From assembly GCF_035967765.1 (NCBI RefSeq), contig NZ_JAYWIT010000015.1: a stretch of 64,000 bases of DNA. The stretch is one strand, 5' to 3'. A program made the translations under genes and the position numbers. Origin of the DNA: Conexibacter stalactiti (GTDB lineage Bacteria; Actinomycetota; Thermoleophilia; Solirubrobacterales; Solirubrobacteraceae). Every line of letters starts with the position of its first letter. Position 1 is the first letter of the stretch. Positions 21,043 through 29,389 of the stretch are shown piece by piece. The notes under the pieces are model-generated. The model ran no database searches, was not told the origin of the DNA, and worked only from the letters and a program-made list of their open reading frames with translations.

Positions 21043-21782
21043 GCTTCGACGCGGGCGTGACGGTAGGCGCGCGCCTCGTCGACGAGCGCGGCGATCAGAC
21101 GGCTGCCCTCGTCGGCCTCGGGGTGCCACTGGACGCCGAGCACGAAGGCGTGGTCGCGTGACTCGATCGCCTCCGGCAGCTCGTCCTTCGTCGCCCAGCC
21201 GCTGACGACGAGGCCCTTTCCGACCCTGCCGATCCCCTGGTGGTGATGGGACTTGGTGCCGTGCAGCTCCTCGCCGGCGGCGCGCGCGGCGAGCGATCCG
21301 GGCGCGAGGCGGACGTCGTGGTCGGCGCCGTCGAAGGTGCCGATCGCCTTGCGGTGCTCGTGGTGGCCGAACTCCTCCGGCAGGTGCTGGCGCAGCGTGC
21401 CGCCGCTGGCGATGTTCAGCAGCTGCATGCCGCGGCAGATCCCGAGGTAGGGCAGGTCGCGCTCCATCGCGGCGCGCGTGACGGCCAGCTCGAAGGCGTC
21501 GCGCTCGGCCATCGTCTCCTGCGTCTCCGGATGGCGCTCGGCGCCGTAGAGGGCGGGGTCGATGTCGTTGCCGCCGGCCAGGATCAGCCCGTCGACGAGG
21601 TCAAGCGCCTCGTGCGGGTCCTGCGTCAGGACCGGGTCGGGGGCGATCATCAGCGCCATTCCGCCGGCGGCGCGGATCGCGTCGAGGTAGTTGGTGGGGG
21701 TGAGGGCGGCCTGCTGGTCCCAGACGCTCCAACGGGCGCGTTCCAGCGAGGTGAGGATGCCGATCACGGGACGATTGGCCAT
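20994..21782 (-). CDS. Gamma-glutamyl-gamma-aminobutyrate hydrolase-like protein (peptidase C26)
   Basis: This class I glutamine-amidotransferase-fold protein (262 residues) resembles PuuD, which cleaves gamma-glutamyl bonds in polyamine breakdown. The nucleophile is in LGICRGMQLLNI (Cys near 114), the oxyanion region in LILAGGNDIDPALYG, and the His/Glu of the triad in LGVQWHPEAD (near 229-238). The start at 21782 is chosen because TACCCT lies 6 nt upstream; earlier in-frame codons overlap the divergent promoter. A glutamine synthetase is in the window but 12 kb away, so the substrate is unknown. Confidence 0.88.
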   Translation of the reverse strand: MANRPVIGILTSLERARWSVWDQQAALTPTNYLDAIRAAGGMALMIAPDPVLTQDPHEALDLVDGLILAGGNDIDPALYGAERHPETQETMAERDAFELAVTRAAMERDLPYLGICRGMQLLNIASGGTLRQHLPEEFGHHEHRKAIGTFDGADHDVRLAPGSLAARAAGEELHGTKSHHHQGIGRVGKGLVVSGWATKDELPEAIESRDHAFVLGVQWHPEADEGSRLIAALVDEARAYRHARVEAQTGVAGGAATPARAT

Positions 21783-21807
21783 CGCCTCAGGGTAACGCGG
21801 TTCAAAC

Positions 21808-21823
21808 GTGACGCAGGCGTCAC
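21808..21823. promoter_or_regulatory. Palindromic operator in a divergent promoter
   Basis: GTGACGC-AG-GCGTCAC is a perfect 7-nt inverted repeat. It covers the -35 region of the GMC oxidoreductase gene (-10 TACGGT at 21831-21836) and lies 14 nt from the -10 of the opposite gene (TACCCT, 21794-21789, minus strand). A regulator bound here could control both genes. Confidence 0.65.
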
Positions 21824-21843
21824 CTTCGTGTACGGTGGAGTCC

Positions 21844-23514
21844 ATGGAGGAGAACCGGCTGGACTACGACTGGCTCGTGATCGGCTCGGGCTTCGGCGGC
21901 AGCGTCTCGGCGCTGCGACTGTCGGAGAAGGGCTATCGCGTCGGCGTGCTCGAGAGCGGGCGACGCTTCCGCGACCGCGACTTCCCGAAGTCGAACTGGA
22001 ACCTGCGGCGCTACTTCTGGCTGCCGAGACTGGGGCTGAAGGGCTTCTTCCGCATCTCGACCTTCAAGGACGTGACGGTCGTCAGCGGCAGCGGCGTCGG
22101 CGGCGGCTCGCTCGGCTACGCGAACACGCTCTACGTCCCGCCGAGACGGTTCTTCGACGATCCGCAGTGGGCGGCGCTGAACGACTGGGAGCAGGCGCTG
22201 GCGCCGCACTATGCCGAGGCGCAGCGGATGCTCGGCGTCGTCCAGACGACGCTCGACGACCCCGCCGACGACCTCCTGCGCGAGTTCGGCGAGCACCTCG
22301 GCGTCGGCCACACCTACAGAAAGACCCCGGTCGGCGTCTTCCTCGGGGAGGCCGGCAAGACCGTGCCGGACCCCTTCTTCGGCGGAGAGGGCCCCGATCG
22401 CACCGGCTGCACGCAGTGCGGCCGCTGCATGGTCGGCTGTCCCGTCGGCGCGAAGAACACGCTCGTGAAGAACTACCTCTGGTTCGCCGAGAGACGCGGC
22501 GCGCAGGTCGTCCCCGACCGCACCGTGATCGACGTGCGGCCGCTCGGCGCCGCCGACGGCAGTGAGGGCTACGCCGTCACGCACGTCCCCTCCGGCGCCT
22601 GGCGCGAGCGCGACAAGGTGACGGTGACCGCGCGCGGCGTCGTCGTCGCGGCCGGCGCGCTCGGCACCAACAGACTGCTGCAGCGCTGCCGCCTCGGCGG
22701 CTCGCTGCCGAAGATCTCCAAGCGGCTCGGCGAGCTGGTGCGCACCAACAGCGAGGCGATCCTTGCCGTGACGGTGCCGAAGGACTACGCCGACGACCTC
22801 ACCAGACGGGTCGCGATCTCCGGCTCGATCTACCCCGATCCCGACACCCACATCGAGACCGTCACCTACGGCAAGGCCGGCGACGCGATGTCGTTCATGT
22901 ACACGCTGCTGGTCGGCGACGGCACGCGCGTGACACGGCCGCTGAAGCTGGTCGGCGCGGCGCTCAGATCACCGGGCACGTTCGTGAGACTGCTGTGGCC
23001 GAACGGCTGGTCGCGCCGCACGATCATCGTGCTGGTGATGCAGACGCTCGACAACGCGATCGCGCTGCGGGCGAAGAGAACGCCCTTCGGCGGGATCCGC
23101 CTCACGACCGAGCAGGACGCCGACAGACCGAACCCGACGTACATCCCGATCGCGAACCAGACCGCCGAATGGCTGGCGGAGCGGACCGGCGGCGTCGCGC
23201 AGTCGTCGCTGATGGAGGCGGTCAACATCCCCTCGACGGCGCACATCCTCGGCGGCGCGGCGATCGCGGGCGATCCCGAGCACGGCGTCGTCGACGCCAA
23301 CCAGCGCGTCTTCGGCTACGAGAACCTGCTCGTCTGCGACGGCTCGGCCGTGCCGGCGAACGTCGGCGTCAACCCGTCGTTGACGATCACCGCGCTGGCC
23401 GAGCACGCGATGAGCCACGTTCCGCCAGCCGCAGGCAGCGCTGATAGCGCAGCTTCTGCGCTCGGCTCTTCCGCGGCAGCGCCCAGCAGCGGCCGCGCGC
23501 CTTCGCCCGCTTGA
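21844..23514 (+). CDS. GMC-family FAD oxidoreductase, cholesterol-oxidase (ChoD) like
   Basis: The 556-residue flavoprotein begins with the Rossmann motif VIGSGFGGSVSALRLSEKGY (residues 11-30), then SGSGVGGGSLGYANTLY (about 79-95). It ends with the GMC C-terminal segment DGSAVPANVGVNPSLTITAL, which contains the usual Asn. A cluster CTQCGRCMVGCPVGAKNT (about 190-207) resembles a ferredoxin-type iron-sulphur motif, as in ChoD-like proteins of actinobacteria. The substrate may be a sterol, hopanoid or other alcohol. TACGGT lies 7 nt before the ATG. The last 32 or so residues are Ser/Ala/Pro-rich and overlap the end of the convergent subtilase gene. Confidence 0.88.
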   Translation: MEENRLDYDWLVIGSGFGGSVSALRLSEKGYRVGVLESGRRFRDRDFPKSNWNLRRYFWLPRLGLKGFFRISTFKDVTVVSGSGVGGGSLGYANTLYVPPRRFFDDPQWAALNDWEQALAPHYAEAQRMLGVVQTTLDDPADDLLREFGEHLGVGHTYRKTPVGVFLGEAGKTVPDPFFGGEGPDRTGCTQCGRCMVGCPVGAKNTLVKNYLWFAERRGAQVVPDRTVIDVRPLGAADGSEGYAVTHVPSGAWRERDKVTVTARGVVVAAGALGTNRLLQRCRLGGSLPKISKRLGELVRTNSEAILAVTVPKDYADDLTRRVAISGSIYPDPDTHIETVTYGKAGDAMSFMYTLLVGDGTRVTRPLKLVGAALRSPGTFVRLLWPNGWSRRTIIVLVMQTLDNAIALRAKRTPFGGIRLTTEQDADRPNPTYIPIANQTAEWLAERTGGVAQSSLMEAVNIPSTAHILGGAAIAGDPEHGVVDANQRVFGYENLLVCDGSAVPANVGVNPSLTITALAEHAMSHVPPAAGSADSAASALGSSAAAPSSGRAPSPA

Positions 23515-25540
23515 CGCAGAGGGCGCGCTTCGCCGCGCCCCGCACGGTCGCGCAGCGCCGCACCGCGAGGCAGGTTCTGCGGGCCGTGCCGCGCTTGCCG
23601 TCGCAGGCCGCGCGCGGCTTCGGCGCGGGGCTCGACGGCGTGAGCGGCGTTGACGGCGTGACGGGCGTCACGGGCGTCACGGGGGTGGGCGGGGGTGTGG
23701 TCGGCGGCGGCGTCCCGTCGTCGCGCGGCTGCTCGACCGGCGGGGTGACGACGCCGGCGCCGGCTGCCTGGAGCGCCTTCAGCGCGTCGATGCGGCCGCC
23801 CGTGACGGTCTTGCCGGCGAGCGAGCCGGCCGGCACCGTCCCGGCCTTCAGCGCGACGGCGACCTGCGCCGGCGTCAGCGCCGGAGCGGCGGCGCGCACC
23901 AGCGCGGCGACGCCCGCGACGTGCGGGGAGGCCATCGAGGTGCCGGACATCGTGCCGTAGTCGTCGGTCGCGCCGGCGACGTGGACGGAGCCGCGACAGA
24001 CGATCTCGACGTCGTCGACGTAGACGCCGTCACCGGTCGGCGCGGCGCCGTCGTCGTCGAGCGTGAAGCGCACGCCGACGGGGCCGGCGGGGATCTCGTA
24101 GAGGTCGCGCTCGGCGCCGTAGTAGGTGGAGCCGTCGCCGCCCGCCAGGGTGTCCAGTTCGATCCAGCCGTCGGCGGTCTGGACGTCGACCCAGAGCTGG
24201 TCGCCGGCGGCGAGTCTGTGTCGCACCAGGTAGCTCAGCAGGCACTCTCTGTGAACGCCGGGACCTGCTTGTGTACTTCCGTACAGAACGTTGTGGCTGC
24301 CGACTGCGTAGTCGCCGACGCTGTCGGCGGCGGCGTTGCCGAGCGATTCGATCCCCGCCGGCTGGATCGACCAGCTGCCGGGACTCCAGCCGGGGGCGAA
24401 GCCCGGCCCGTCGAAGCGCTCGCGCAGCAGCACCTCGTGCGGTCGCGTCGTGCTGAGGATCGAGCTGCCGGGCGCGGCGAGGTCGACGCTTCTCGCGCCG
24501 TAGTTGGAGTAGCTGGCGTCGAACTGGCCGTTGGGGCCGAGCGCGGCGACGCAGACGATCGTCGGGGCCGTGGCCGAGCAGGGGAAGTCGGGCCAGCTGT
24601 CGTTGTCGCTGGCGTCGTTGCCGGCCGCGACGACCAGCAGCGCGCCGCGCGCGGCGGCCTGCGCCGCCACGTCGTTCCACAGCGCCGTGAAGGCGGCGGT
24701 GTCGCCGGGGGAGGCCGGGGCGCCGAGGCTGAGGTTGATCACCGAGGCGCCCTCCTGCGCGGCATAGAGCGCGCCTCTGATCACGTCGCTCATCGAGCCT
24801 CTCCCGTCAGTGCCGAGGACGCGCACCGTCATCAGGCGCGCCTGCGGCGCGACCCCGGCGACGCCGACGCCGTTGCCGGCAACCGCCGCGGCGGTCCCGG
24901 CGACGTGGGTGCCGTGGTCGTGGTCATCGCTCGGGTCGGCGTCGCCGTCGGCGAAGTCCCAGCCGTGCAGGTCGTCGACGCGGCCGTTGCCGTCGTCGTC
25001 GAGGCCGTTGGGCAGCTCGCCGGGGTTGCTCCACAGGTTCGCCGCGAGGTCGGGGTGGACGAGGTCGACGCCGGTGTCGACGACGGCGATCGTCTGGCCG
25101 GCGCCGCGGGTGGTGTCCCAGGCGGTGAGCGCGCCGACGTTCGCCAGCCCCCACAGTCGCGGGAAGAGCGGGTCGTCGGGCGCCTGCGCACGGGCGTTCA
25201 CGGTCAGGTTCGGGACGGCGTAGCGGACGGCCGGCTGGCGCTCCAGGCGATCCGCGGCGGCGTCGAGCGAGCCGTCGACGGCGACGACCTGCGCCCCCGG
25301 CAGGCCGAGGCCGCGGTCGAAGTCCGCGCCCGCGCGATCGCGCGCGGCGGCGCGCTCACGGGCGCTGACGCCATCCTCGAACAGCACGATCAGCTCGCCG
25401 GAGGCGGCGGTCGTCGTCGCGGCGCCGGCCGGCGCCGGCAGCGCCAGCAGGCCCAGCGCCGTCAGCGCGGCGGCCGTGGTCTTCCTGAACAACGGATAGT
25501 CCTGTTCGTGGAGCGTCGACTGTGGAACGGCATCGCACAT
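23387..25540 (-). CDS. Secreted subtilisin-like serine protease (S8) with inserted beta domain
   Basis: The catalytic triad is intact: Asp in VVDTGVD (residue 155), His in DHGTHVAG (209), Ser in GTSMASPH (535). A signal peptide and an inhibitor-like propeptide (about 45-115) come first. About 150 residues (366-515) are inserted between the AAPGS strand and the catalytic Ser; their pattern (FDGPGFAPGW ... GVYVDDVEIVC) resembles jelly-roll domains of other secreted proteases. A Pro/Thr linker (TPVTPVTPVTP) leads to a basic, Cys-rich tail with four cysteine pairs, perhaps for surface binding. The ATG at 25540 gives a long n-region; TTG at 25492, with AGGA 7 nt upstream, gives a compact signal peptide and is at least as likely. 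Confidence 0.9.
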   Translation of the reverse strand: MCDAVPQSTLHEQDYPLFRKTTAAALTALGLLALPAPAGAATTTAASGELIVLFEDGVSARERAAARDRAGADFDRGLGLPGAQVVAVDGSLDAAADRLERQPAVRYAVPNLTVNARAQAPDDPLFPRLWGLANVGALTAWDTTRGAGQTIAVVDTGVDLVHPDLAANLWSNPGELPNGLDDDGNGRVDDLHGWDFADGDADPSDDHDHGTHVAGTAAAVAGNGVGVAGVAPQARLMTVRVLGTDGRGSMSDVIRGALYAAQEGASVINLSLGAPASPGDTAAFTALWNDVAAQAAARGALLVVAAGNDASDNDSWPDFPCSATAPTIVCVAALGPNGQFDASYSNYGARSVDLAAPGSSILSTTRPHEVLLRERFDGPGFAPGWSPGSWSIQPAGIESLGNAAADSVGDYAVGSHNVLYGSTQAGPGVHRECLLSYLVRHRLAAGDQLWVDVQTADGWIELDTLAGGDGSTYYGAERDLYEIPAGPVGVRFTLDDDGAAPTGDGVYVDDVEIVCRGSVHVAGATDDYGTMSGTSMASPHVAGVAALVRAAAPALTPAQVAVALKAGTVPAGSLAGKTVTGGRIDALKALQAAGAGVVTPPVEQPRDDGTPPPTTPPPTPVTPVTPVTPSTPLTPSSPAPKPRAACDGKRGTARRTCLAVRRCATVRGAAKRALCVKRAKARGRCWALPRKSRAQKLRYQRCLRLAERGSSRARPAR

Positions 25541-25731
25541 CCGTGCACTTCAAGTCGGTGATCGCCACCTGCACCCCGAGCTTGATGACTGCCCGACATA
25601 TGTAACTGCACACGGACAAACGGAAAACTGGCGCACAGGAACTTGCCCGTGTGTCGATGACAGGGAATGTCGCGGGGAGTTCGGAAGGGGGCTCATCGCG
25701 CGTATCTCGCCGCAACAGGGGGGAGGCCCTG

Positions 25732-27825
25732 ATGAAATCCAGTATCCGTACGAAGCTGCTCGGCAGCTTCATGATCGTCGTGGCATTGATGCTCGTGCTC
25801 GGCTTCGTCGCGATCGCACGCTTCGGCGCGGTCGACAAGGTCGCGACCGACGTCGACGCCAGAACCGTGCCGACGTTGCAGAACCTCGGCTACGTCAACG
25901 GCCTCATCCACATGTATCGCGAGGCGCAGCTCGTCGCGCTCTCGAACCCGGCCGCCGTCGACCTGCCGAGACTGCAGGCGACGCTCGACGGCTACGAGCA
26001 GACGATCGCCAGATCGTTCGCGGTCGTGAGAGAGAACCTCACGAGCGCGGCCGACCGCGCGACGCTCGCGCGCACGCAGGACGGCTGGGAGAGATACCTC
26101 GCCGACGCCCAGCGCGCCTTCGAGACCGAGGGCGACGCGGCGAGAATGGCGGCGCTGAGAGCGGCCGTGATCGACGGTGAGGGCGCGAGCGGGTTCGCGG
26201 CGACGACCGAGGCGTCGATCGCGCTCAACGAGGCGGTCGGGAGAGTCTCCGACGCGCAGGTCGCGAAGGTCCACGACGCCGTCGACAGCGGCCGCACCTG
26301 GACGCTGGTGCTGATGGCGGCCGGCGCGCTGGTCGCGATCGGGCTGGCGCTGCTGCTCGGCCGCACGATCGTCGGCGGGCTGCGGCAGATGGTCACCGCC
26401 GCTCGCGGGATCGCCAGCGGCGACGTCGACCAGACGATCGACGTCAGATCGCGCGACGAGATCGGCCAGACGGCCGACGCCTTCCGCGCGATGATCGCCT
26501 ACCTCGACGAGATGGCCGACGCGGCGCGGCGGATCGCCGCGGGCGACCTCGCGGTCGAGGTCGTGCCGAAGTCCGAGGCCGACGCGCTCGGCACCGCCTT
26601 CGCGGAGATGAGCGCGGAGCTGCGCGCGGCGCTCGGCGACAGATCGTGCCTCGACGCGCTGGTGGTGCGGATGGACTCGATGAGCTCGCACTGCATGATC
26701 GACCTGCAGGCGGCGCTGACGGCGGCGCGCGACGGCGACCTGACGGTCGAGGTCACGCCCGTGACGACGCCGCTCTGCGCCGAGGACGGAGCTGAGCTGG
26801 GCCGGCTCGGCGGGATCTTCAACGAGATGCTGGACCGCGCGAAGGGCTCGATCGACGCCTACAACGCGATGCGCGAGAGAGTCTCCGGGCTGCTGCGGCA
26901 GATCACGCAGGAGACGCAGCACGTCGCGGCCGCCTCGCAGCAGATGGCGACCACCTCGGAGGAGTCGGGGCGCGCGGTCGGCGAGATCGCCTCCGCCGTC
27001 GGCGAGGTCGCGGCCGGCGCCGAGCGCCAGGTCCGCACCGTCGGCGAGGCGCGCCTGCTGAGCGAGGAGGTCGTGCTCGCGACCCGCTCCTCCAGCGAGG
27101 AGGCGACCGAGACCGCCCGCGCGGCCGAGCAGGCGCGCGCGGTCGCCGAGGACGGCGCCGACGCGATCGCCCGCGCGACCGAGGGGATGCGCGCGCTGGA
27201 GCAGATGTCCTCCGGCGTCTCGGAGGCGATGCGCTCGCTCGGCGCCAAGTCCGACGAGATCGGTGGGATCGTGGACACGATCACGGGGATCGCGGAGCAG
27301 ACGAATCTGTTGGCGTTGAATGCGGCGATCGAGGCTGCGCGCGCGGGTGAGCAGGGTCGCGGTTTCGCGGTCGTGGCGGAGGAGGTGCGCAAGCTGGCGG
27401 AGGAGTCGCAGGAGGCGGCCGCGTCGATCTCGGCGCTCGTCGCGCAGATCCAGAGCGAGACCGGTGCCGCGGTCGAGAGAGTCGAGTCGGGCAGCGGCGA
27501 GATCGAGCGCGGCGTCGCGACCGTCGACGAGGCGCGCGCGTCGTTCGTGCGCATCGGCAGCTCGGTCGAGGACATGAACGGCCGCGTCGAGCGGATCGCC
27601 GCGGCGATCGCGCAGATCGCCGAGCGGACCGTGACGATGGACGGCAACATGACCGAAGTGGCGGCCGTCGCGGAGCAGTCGTCGGCGTCGACCGAGCAGG
27701 TCTCGGCCTCGACGCAGCAGACCTCCGCCTCGACGCAGGAGATCGCCGCCTCGGCGCAGCAGCTGGCGCAGAACGCCGAGGAGCTGGGGCGGCTCGTCGG
27801 CCGCTTCACGCTCACGCCCGCCTGA
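25732..27825 (+). CDS. Methyl-accepting chemotaxis protein 1
   Basis: This 697-residue chemoreceptor has one helix (about 8-30), an outer four-helix-bundle-like sensor domain (31-183), a second helix (about 184-207), and then three HAMP-like units in a row (starts near 208, 262 and 335; GDVDQTIDV, GDLAVEVVP and GDLTVEVTP). The methylation and signalling coiled-coil fills the rest, with the hairpin tip GIAEQTNLLALNAAIEAARA (near 521-540). It would couple to CheW/CheA and flagella, neither of which is in the window. GGGAGG lies 5 nt before the ATG. The upstream region (25541-25731) shows no sigma-28 box. Blocks of its DNA are nearly identical to the other two receptor genes. Confidence 0.93.
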   Translation: MKSSIRTKLLGSFMIVVALMLVLGFVAIARFGAVDKVATDVDARTVPTLQNLGYVNGLIHMYREAQLVALSNPAAVDLPRLQATLDGYEQTIARSFAVVRENLTSAADRATLARTQDGWERYLADAQRAFETEGDAARMAALRAAVIDGEGASGFAATTEASIALNEAVGRVSDAQVAKVHDAVDSGRTWTLVLMAAGALVAIGLALLLGRTIVGGLRQMVTAARGIASGDVDQTIDVRSRDEIGQTADAFRAMIAYLDEMADAARRIAAGDLAVEVVPKSEADALGTAFAEMSAELRAALGDRSCLDALVVRMDSMSSHCMIDLQAALTAARDGDLTVEVTPVTTPLCAEDGAELGRLGGIFNEMLDRAKGSIDAYNAMRERVSGLLRQITQETQHVAAASQQMATTSEESGRAVGEIASAVGEVAAGAERQVRTVGEARLLSEEVVLATRSSSEEATETARAAEQARAVAEDGADAIARATEGMRALEQMSSGVSEAMRSLGAKSDEIGGIVDTITGIAEQTNLLALNAAIEAARAGEQGRGFAVVAEEVRKLAEESQEAAASISALVAQIQSETGAAVERVESGSGEIERGVATVDEARASFVRIGSSVEDMNGRVERIAAAIAQIAERTVTMDGNMTEVAAVAEQSSASTEQVSASTQQTSASTQEIAASAQQLAQNAEELGRLVGRFTLTPA

Positions 27826-27910
27826 GCGCGCCCAATCGGGGTTCTTTCCTGGAGGCCGGGGCTAAGCTCGGCCCTCAGGACATTCCCCGGAACCGGAGCG
27901 CTGAACGACG

Positions 27911-29113
27911 ATGGCCGTAGCGATCGACAAGACGGACGAGCAGAAGGCGATCTGCGAGATGGTGCGGCAGTTCGCCGACGAGCAGATCCTCCCGAACGCC
28001 GAGCACTACGACCACGCGGACGAGTTCCCCGAGCCGATCGTCGAGCAGATGAAGGAGCTCGGCCTCTTCGGCGTCACGATCCCCGAGGAGTACGGGGGCA
28101 TGGGGCTCGACCTCACGACCTACGCGATGATCGTCGAGGAGCTCTCGCGCGGCTGGATCTCGATCTCCGGCGTCATCAACACCCACTTCATCGGCTCCTA
28201 CCTGCTGATGAAGTTCGGCAGCGACGAGCAGAGACAGAAGTACCTGCCGCGGATGGCGACCGGCGAGATCCGCGCCGCCTTCTCGCTGTCGGAGCCGGAG
28301 CTGGGTTCCGACGTGGCGGCGATCAAGACGGCCGCCAAGAAGCTCGACGACGGCGCCTACGAGATCAACGGCCAGAAGATGTGGGTCACCAACGGCCTCC
28401 GCTCCGACCTCGTCTTCGTGCTCGTCAAGACCGACCCGAACGCCGAGAAGGCCCATCGCGGCATGACCTGCTTCATCGCCGAGAAGGAAGCCGGGGTCGG
28501 CGAGAACACGGGTGAGTACAAGGGCCTCAACGTCCCGCCGCAGCTGAGAAAGATGGGCTACAAGGGCGTCGAGTCGACCGAGCTGGTCTTCGACGGCTAC
28601 CGCTGCCCGGCCGAGAACATCCTCGGCGGCGAGGCGGCCGGCCTCAACAAGGGCTTCCCGCAGATGATGGACGCGCTCGAGCTGGGCCGCGTCAACGTCG
28701 CCGCGCGCGGCGTCGGGATCGCCCAGCGGGCGCTGGAGCTGGCGCTGCGCTACTCGCAGGAGCGCAAGACCTTCGGCAAGCCGATCGCCCAGCATCAGGC
28801 GATCCAGTTCAAGCTCGCCGACATGGCGACGCAGGTCGACGCCGCCCGCCTGCTGACCAACCGCGCCGCGCGCATGAAGGACGCCGGCGAGCGCTCCGAC
28901 ATCGAGGCCGGCATGGCCAAGCTGTTCGCCTCCGAGGCCGGCCGCTTCTGCGTCGAGGAGTCGTTCCGCATCCACGGCGGCTACGGCTACTCGAAGGAGT
29001 ACGAGATCGAGCGCCTCTACCGTGACGCGCCGCTGCTGCTGATCGGCGAGGGCACCTCCGAGATCCAGAAGATGGTGATCGGCAAGAAGCTGCTGGAGCG
29101 GCACAAGATTTGA
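27911..29113 (+). CDS. Acyl-CoA dehydrogenase
   Basis: This 400-residue flavoenzyme makes the alpha-beta double bond in acyl-CoA esters and passes electrons to ETF. The order is canonical: an N-terminal helical domain, the substrate/FAD loop FSLSEPELGSDVAAIKT (about 119-135), the mid beta domain, and the C-terminal helices with ERKTFGKPIAQHQAIQFKLA and the catalytic-base segment LIGEGTSEIQK (Glu near 379). It is too short for methylsuccinyl-CoA dehydrogenase. A short- or branched-chain acyl-CoA is plausible. It lies between two receptor genes with no functional tie and ends in a strong hairpin. Confidence 0.93.
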   Translation: MAVAIDKTDEQKAICEMVRQFADEQILPNAEHYDHADEFPEPIVEQMKELGLFGVTIPEEYGGMGLDLTTYAMIVEELSRGWISISGVINTHFIGSYLLMKFGSDEQRQKYLPRMATGEIRAAFSLSEPELGSDVAAIKTAAKKLDDGAYEINGQKMWVTNGLRSDLVFVLVKTDPNAEKAHRGMTCFIAEKEAGVGENTGEYKGLNVPPQLRKMGYKGVESTELVFDGYRCPAENILGGEAAGLNKGFPQMMDALELGRVNVAARGVGIAQRALELALRYSQERKTFGKPIAQHQAIQFKLADMATQVDAARLLTNRAARMKDAGERSDIEAGMAKLFASEAGRFCVEESFRIHGGYGYSKEYEIERLYRDAPLLLIGEGTSEIQKMVIGKKLLERHKI

Positions 29114-29120
29114 GCCGCTT

Positions 29121-29154
29121 TGCGCCGAGGCCATCTTCAAGTGGTCTCGGCGCA
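29121..29154 (+). terminator. Terminator of the acyl-CoA dehydrogenase gene
   Basis: TGCGCCGAGGCCA pairs with TGGTCTCGGCGCA (13 bp, one G-T) around an 8-nt loop, 7 nt after the stop codon; a short T-containing stretch follows. Confidence 0.85.
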
Positions 29155-29271
29155 GCATTTCTCGCGACTTCTCTCGGAAAGTCGTGCATCACCGTGGCAG
29201 CTTCAGTTCAACCGTTTGAATCCATCCGTGTTTCTCTGTATTTCTGCTGACGGTTAATGGTGAACTTGGCG

Positions 29272-29298
29272 TAAAGGCGTTCGACACAGTGCCGATCA
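29272..29298 (+). promoter_or_regulatory. Sigma-28 (FliA/WhiG-type) promoter of receptor gene 2
   Basis: TAAA (29272-29275), 15 nt, then GCCGATCA (29291-29298) matches the flagellar consensus TAAA-N15-GCCGATAA at all but one position. It lies 92 nt before the GTG start of the receptor gene, in a region of about 235 nt after the preceding terminator that otherwise shows no gene. Confidence 0.75.
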
Positions 29299-29389
29299 CG
29301 GCAAGTGAAAGCCACTCACTTGCGTTCGTGGTCGCGCGGACGCCGACGGCATGCGACCAGGCATGCTGGAAGACACCGAGGAGATCGCT

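Noticed and set aside
25541..25731. Sigma-28 or ECF promoter before chemoreceptor 1
   Set aside because: No TAAA-N15-GCCGAT and no GSAAC-N16-CGTCT could be aligned; only weak partial matches occur.
27911..29113. Acyl-CoA dehydrogenase as methylsuccinyl-CoA dehydrogenase of the ethylmalonyl-CoA pathway
   Set aside because: At 400 residues it lacks the N-terminal extension of that enzyme (about 550 residues) and is not near the other pathway genes.
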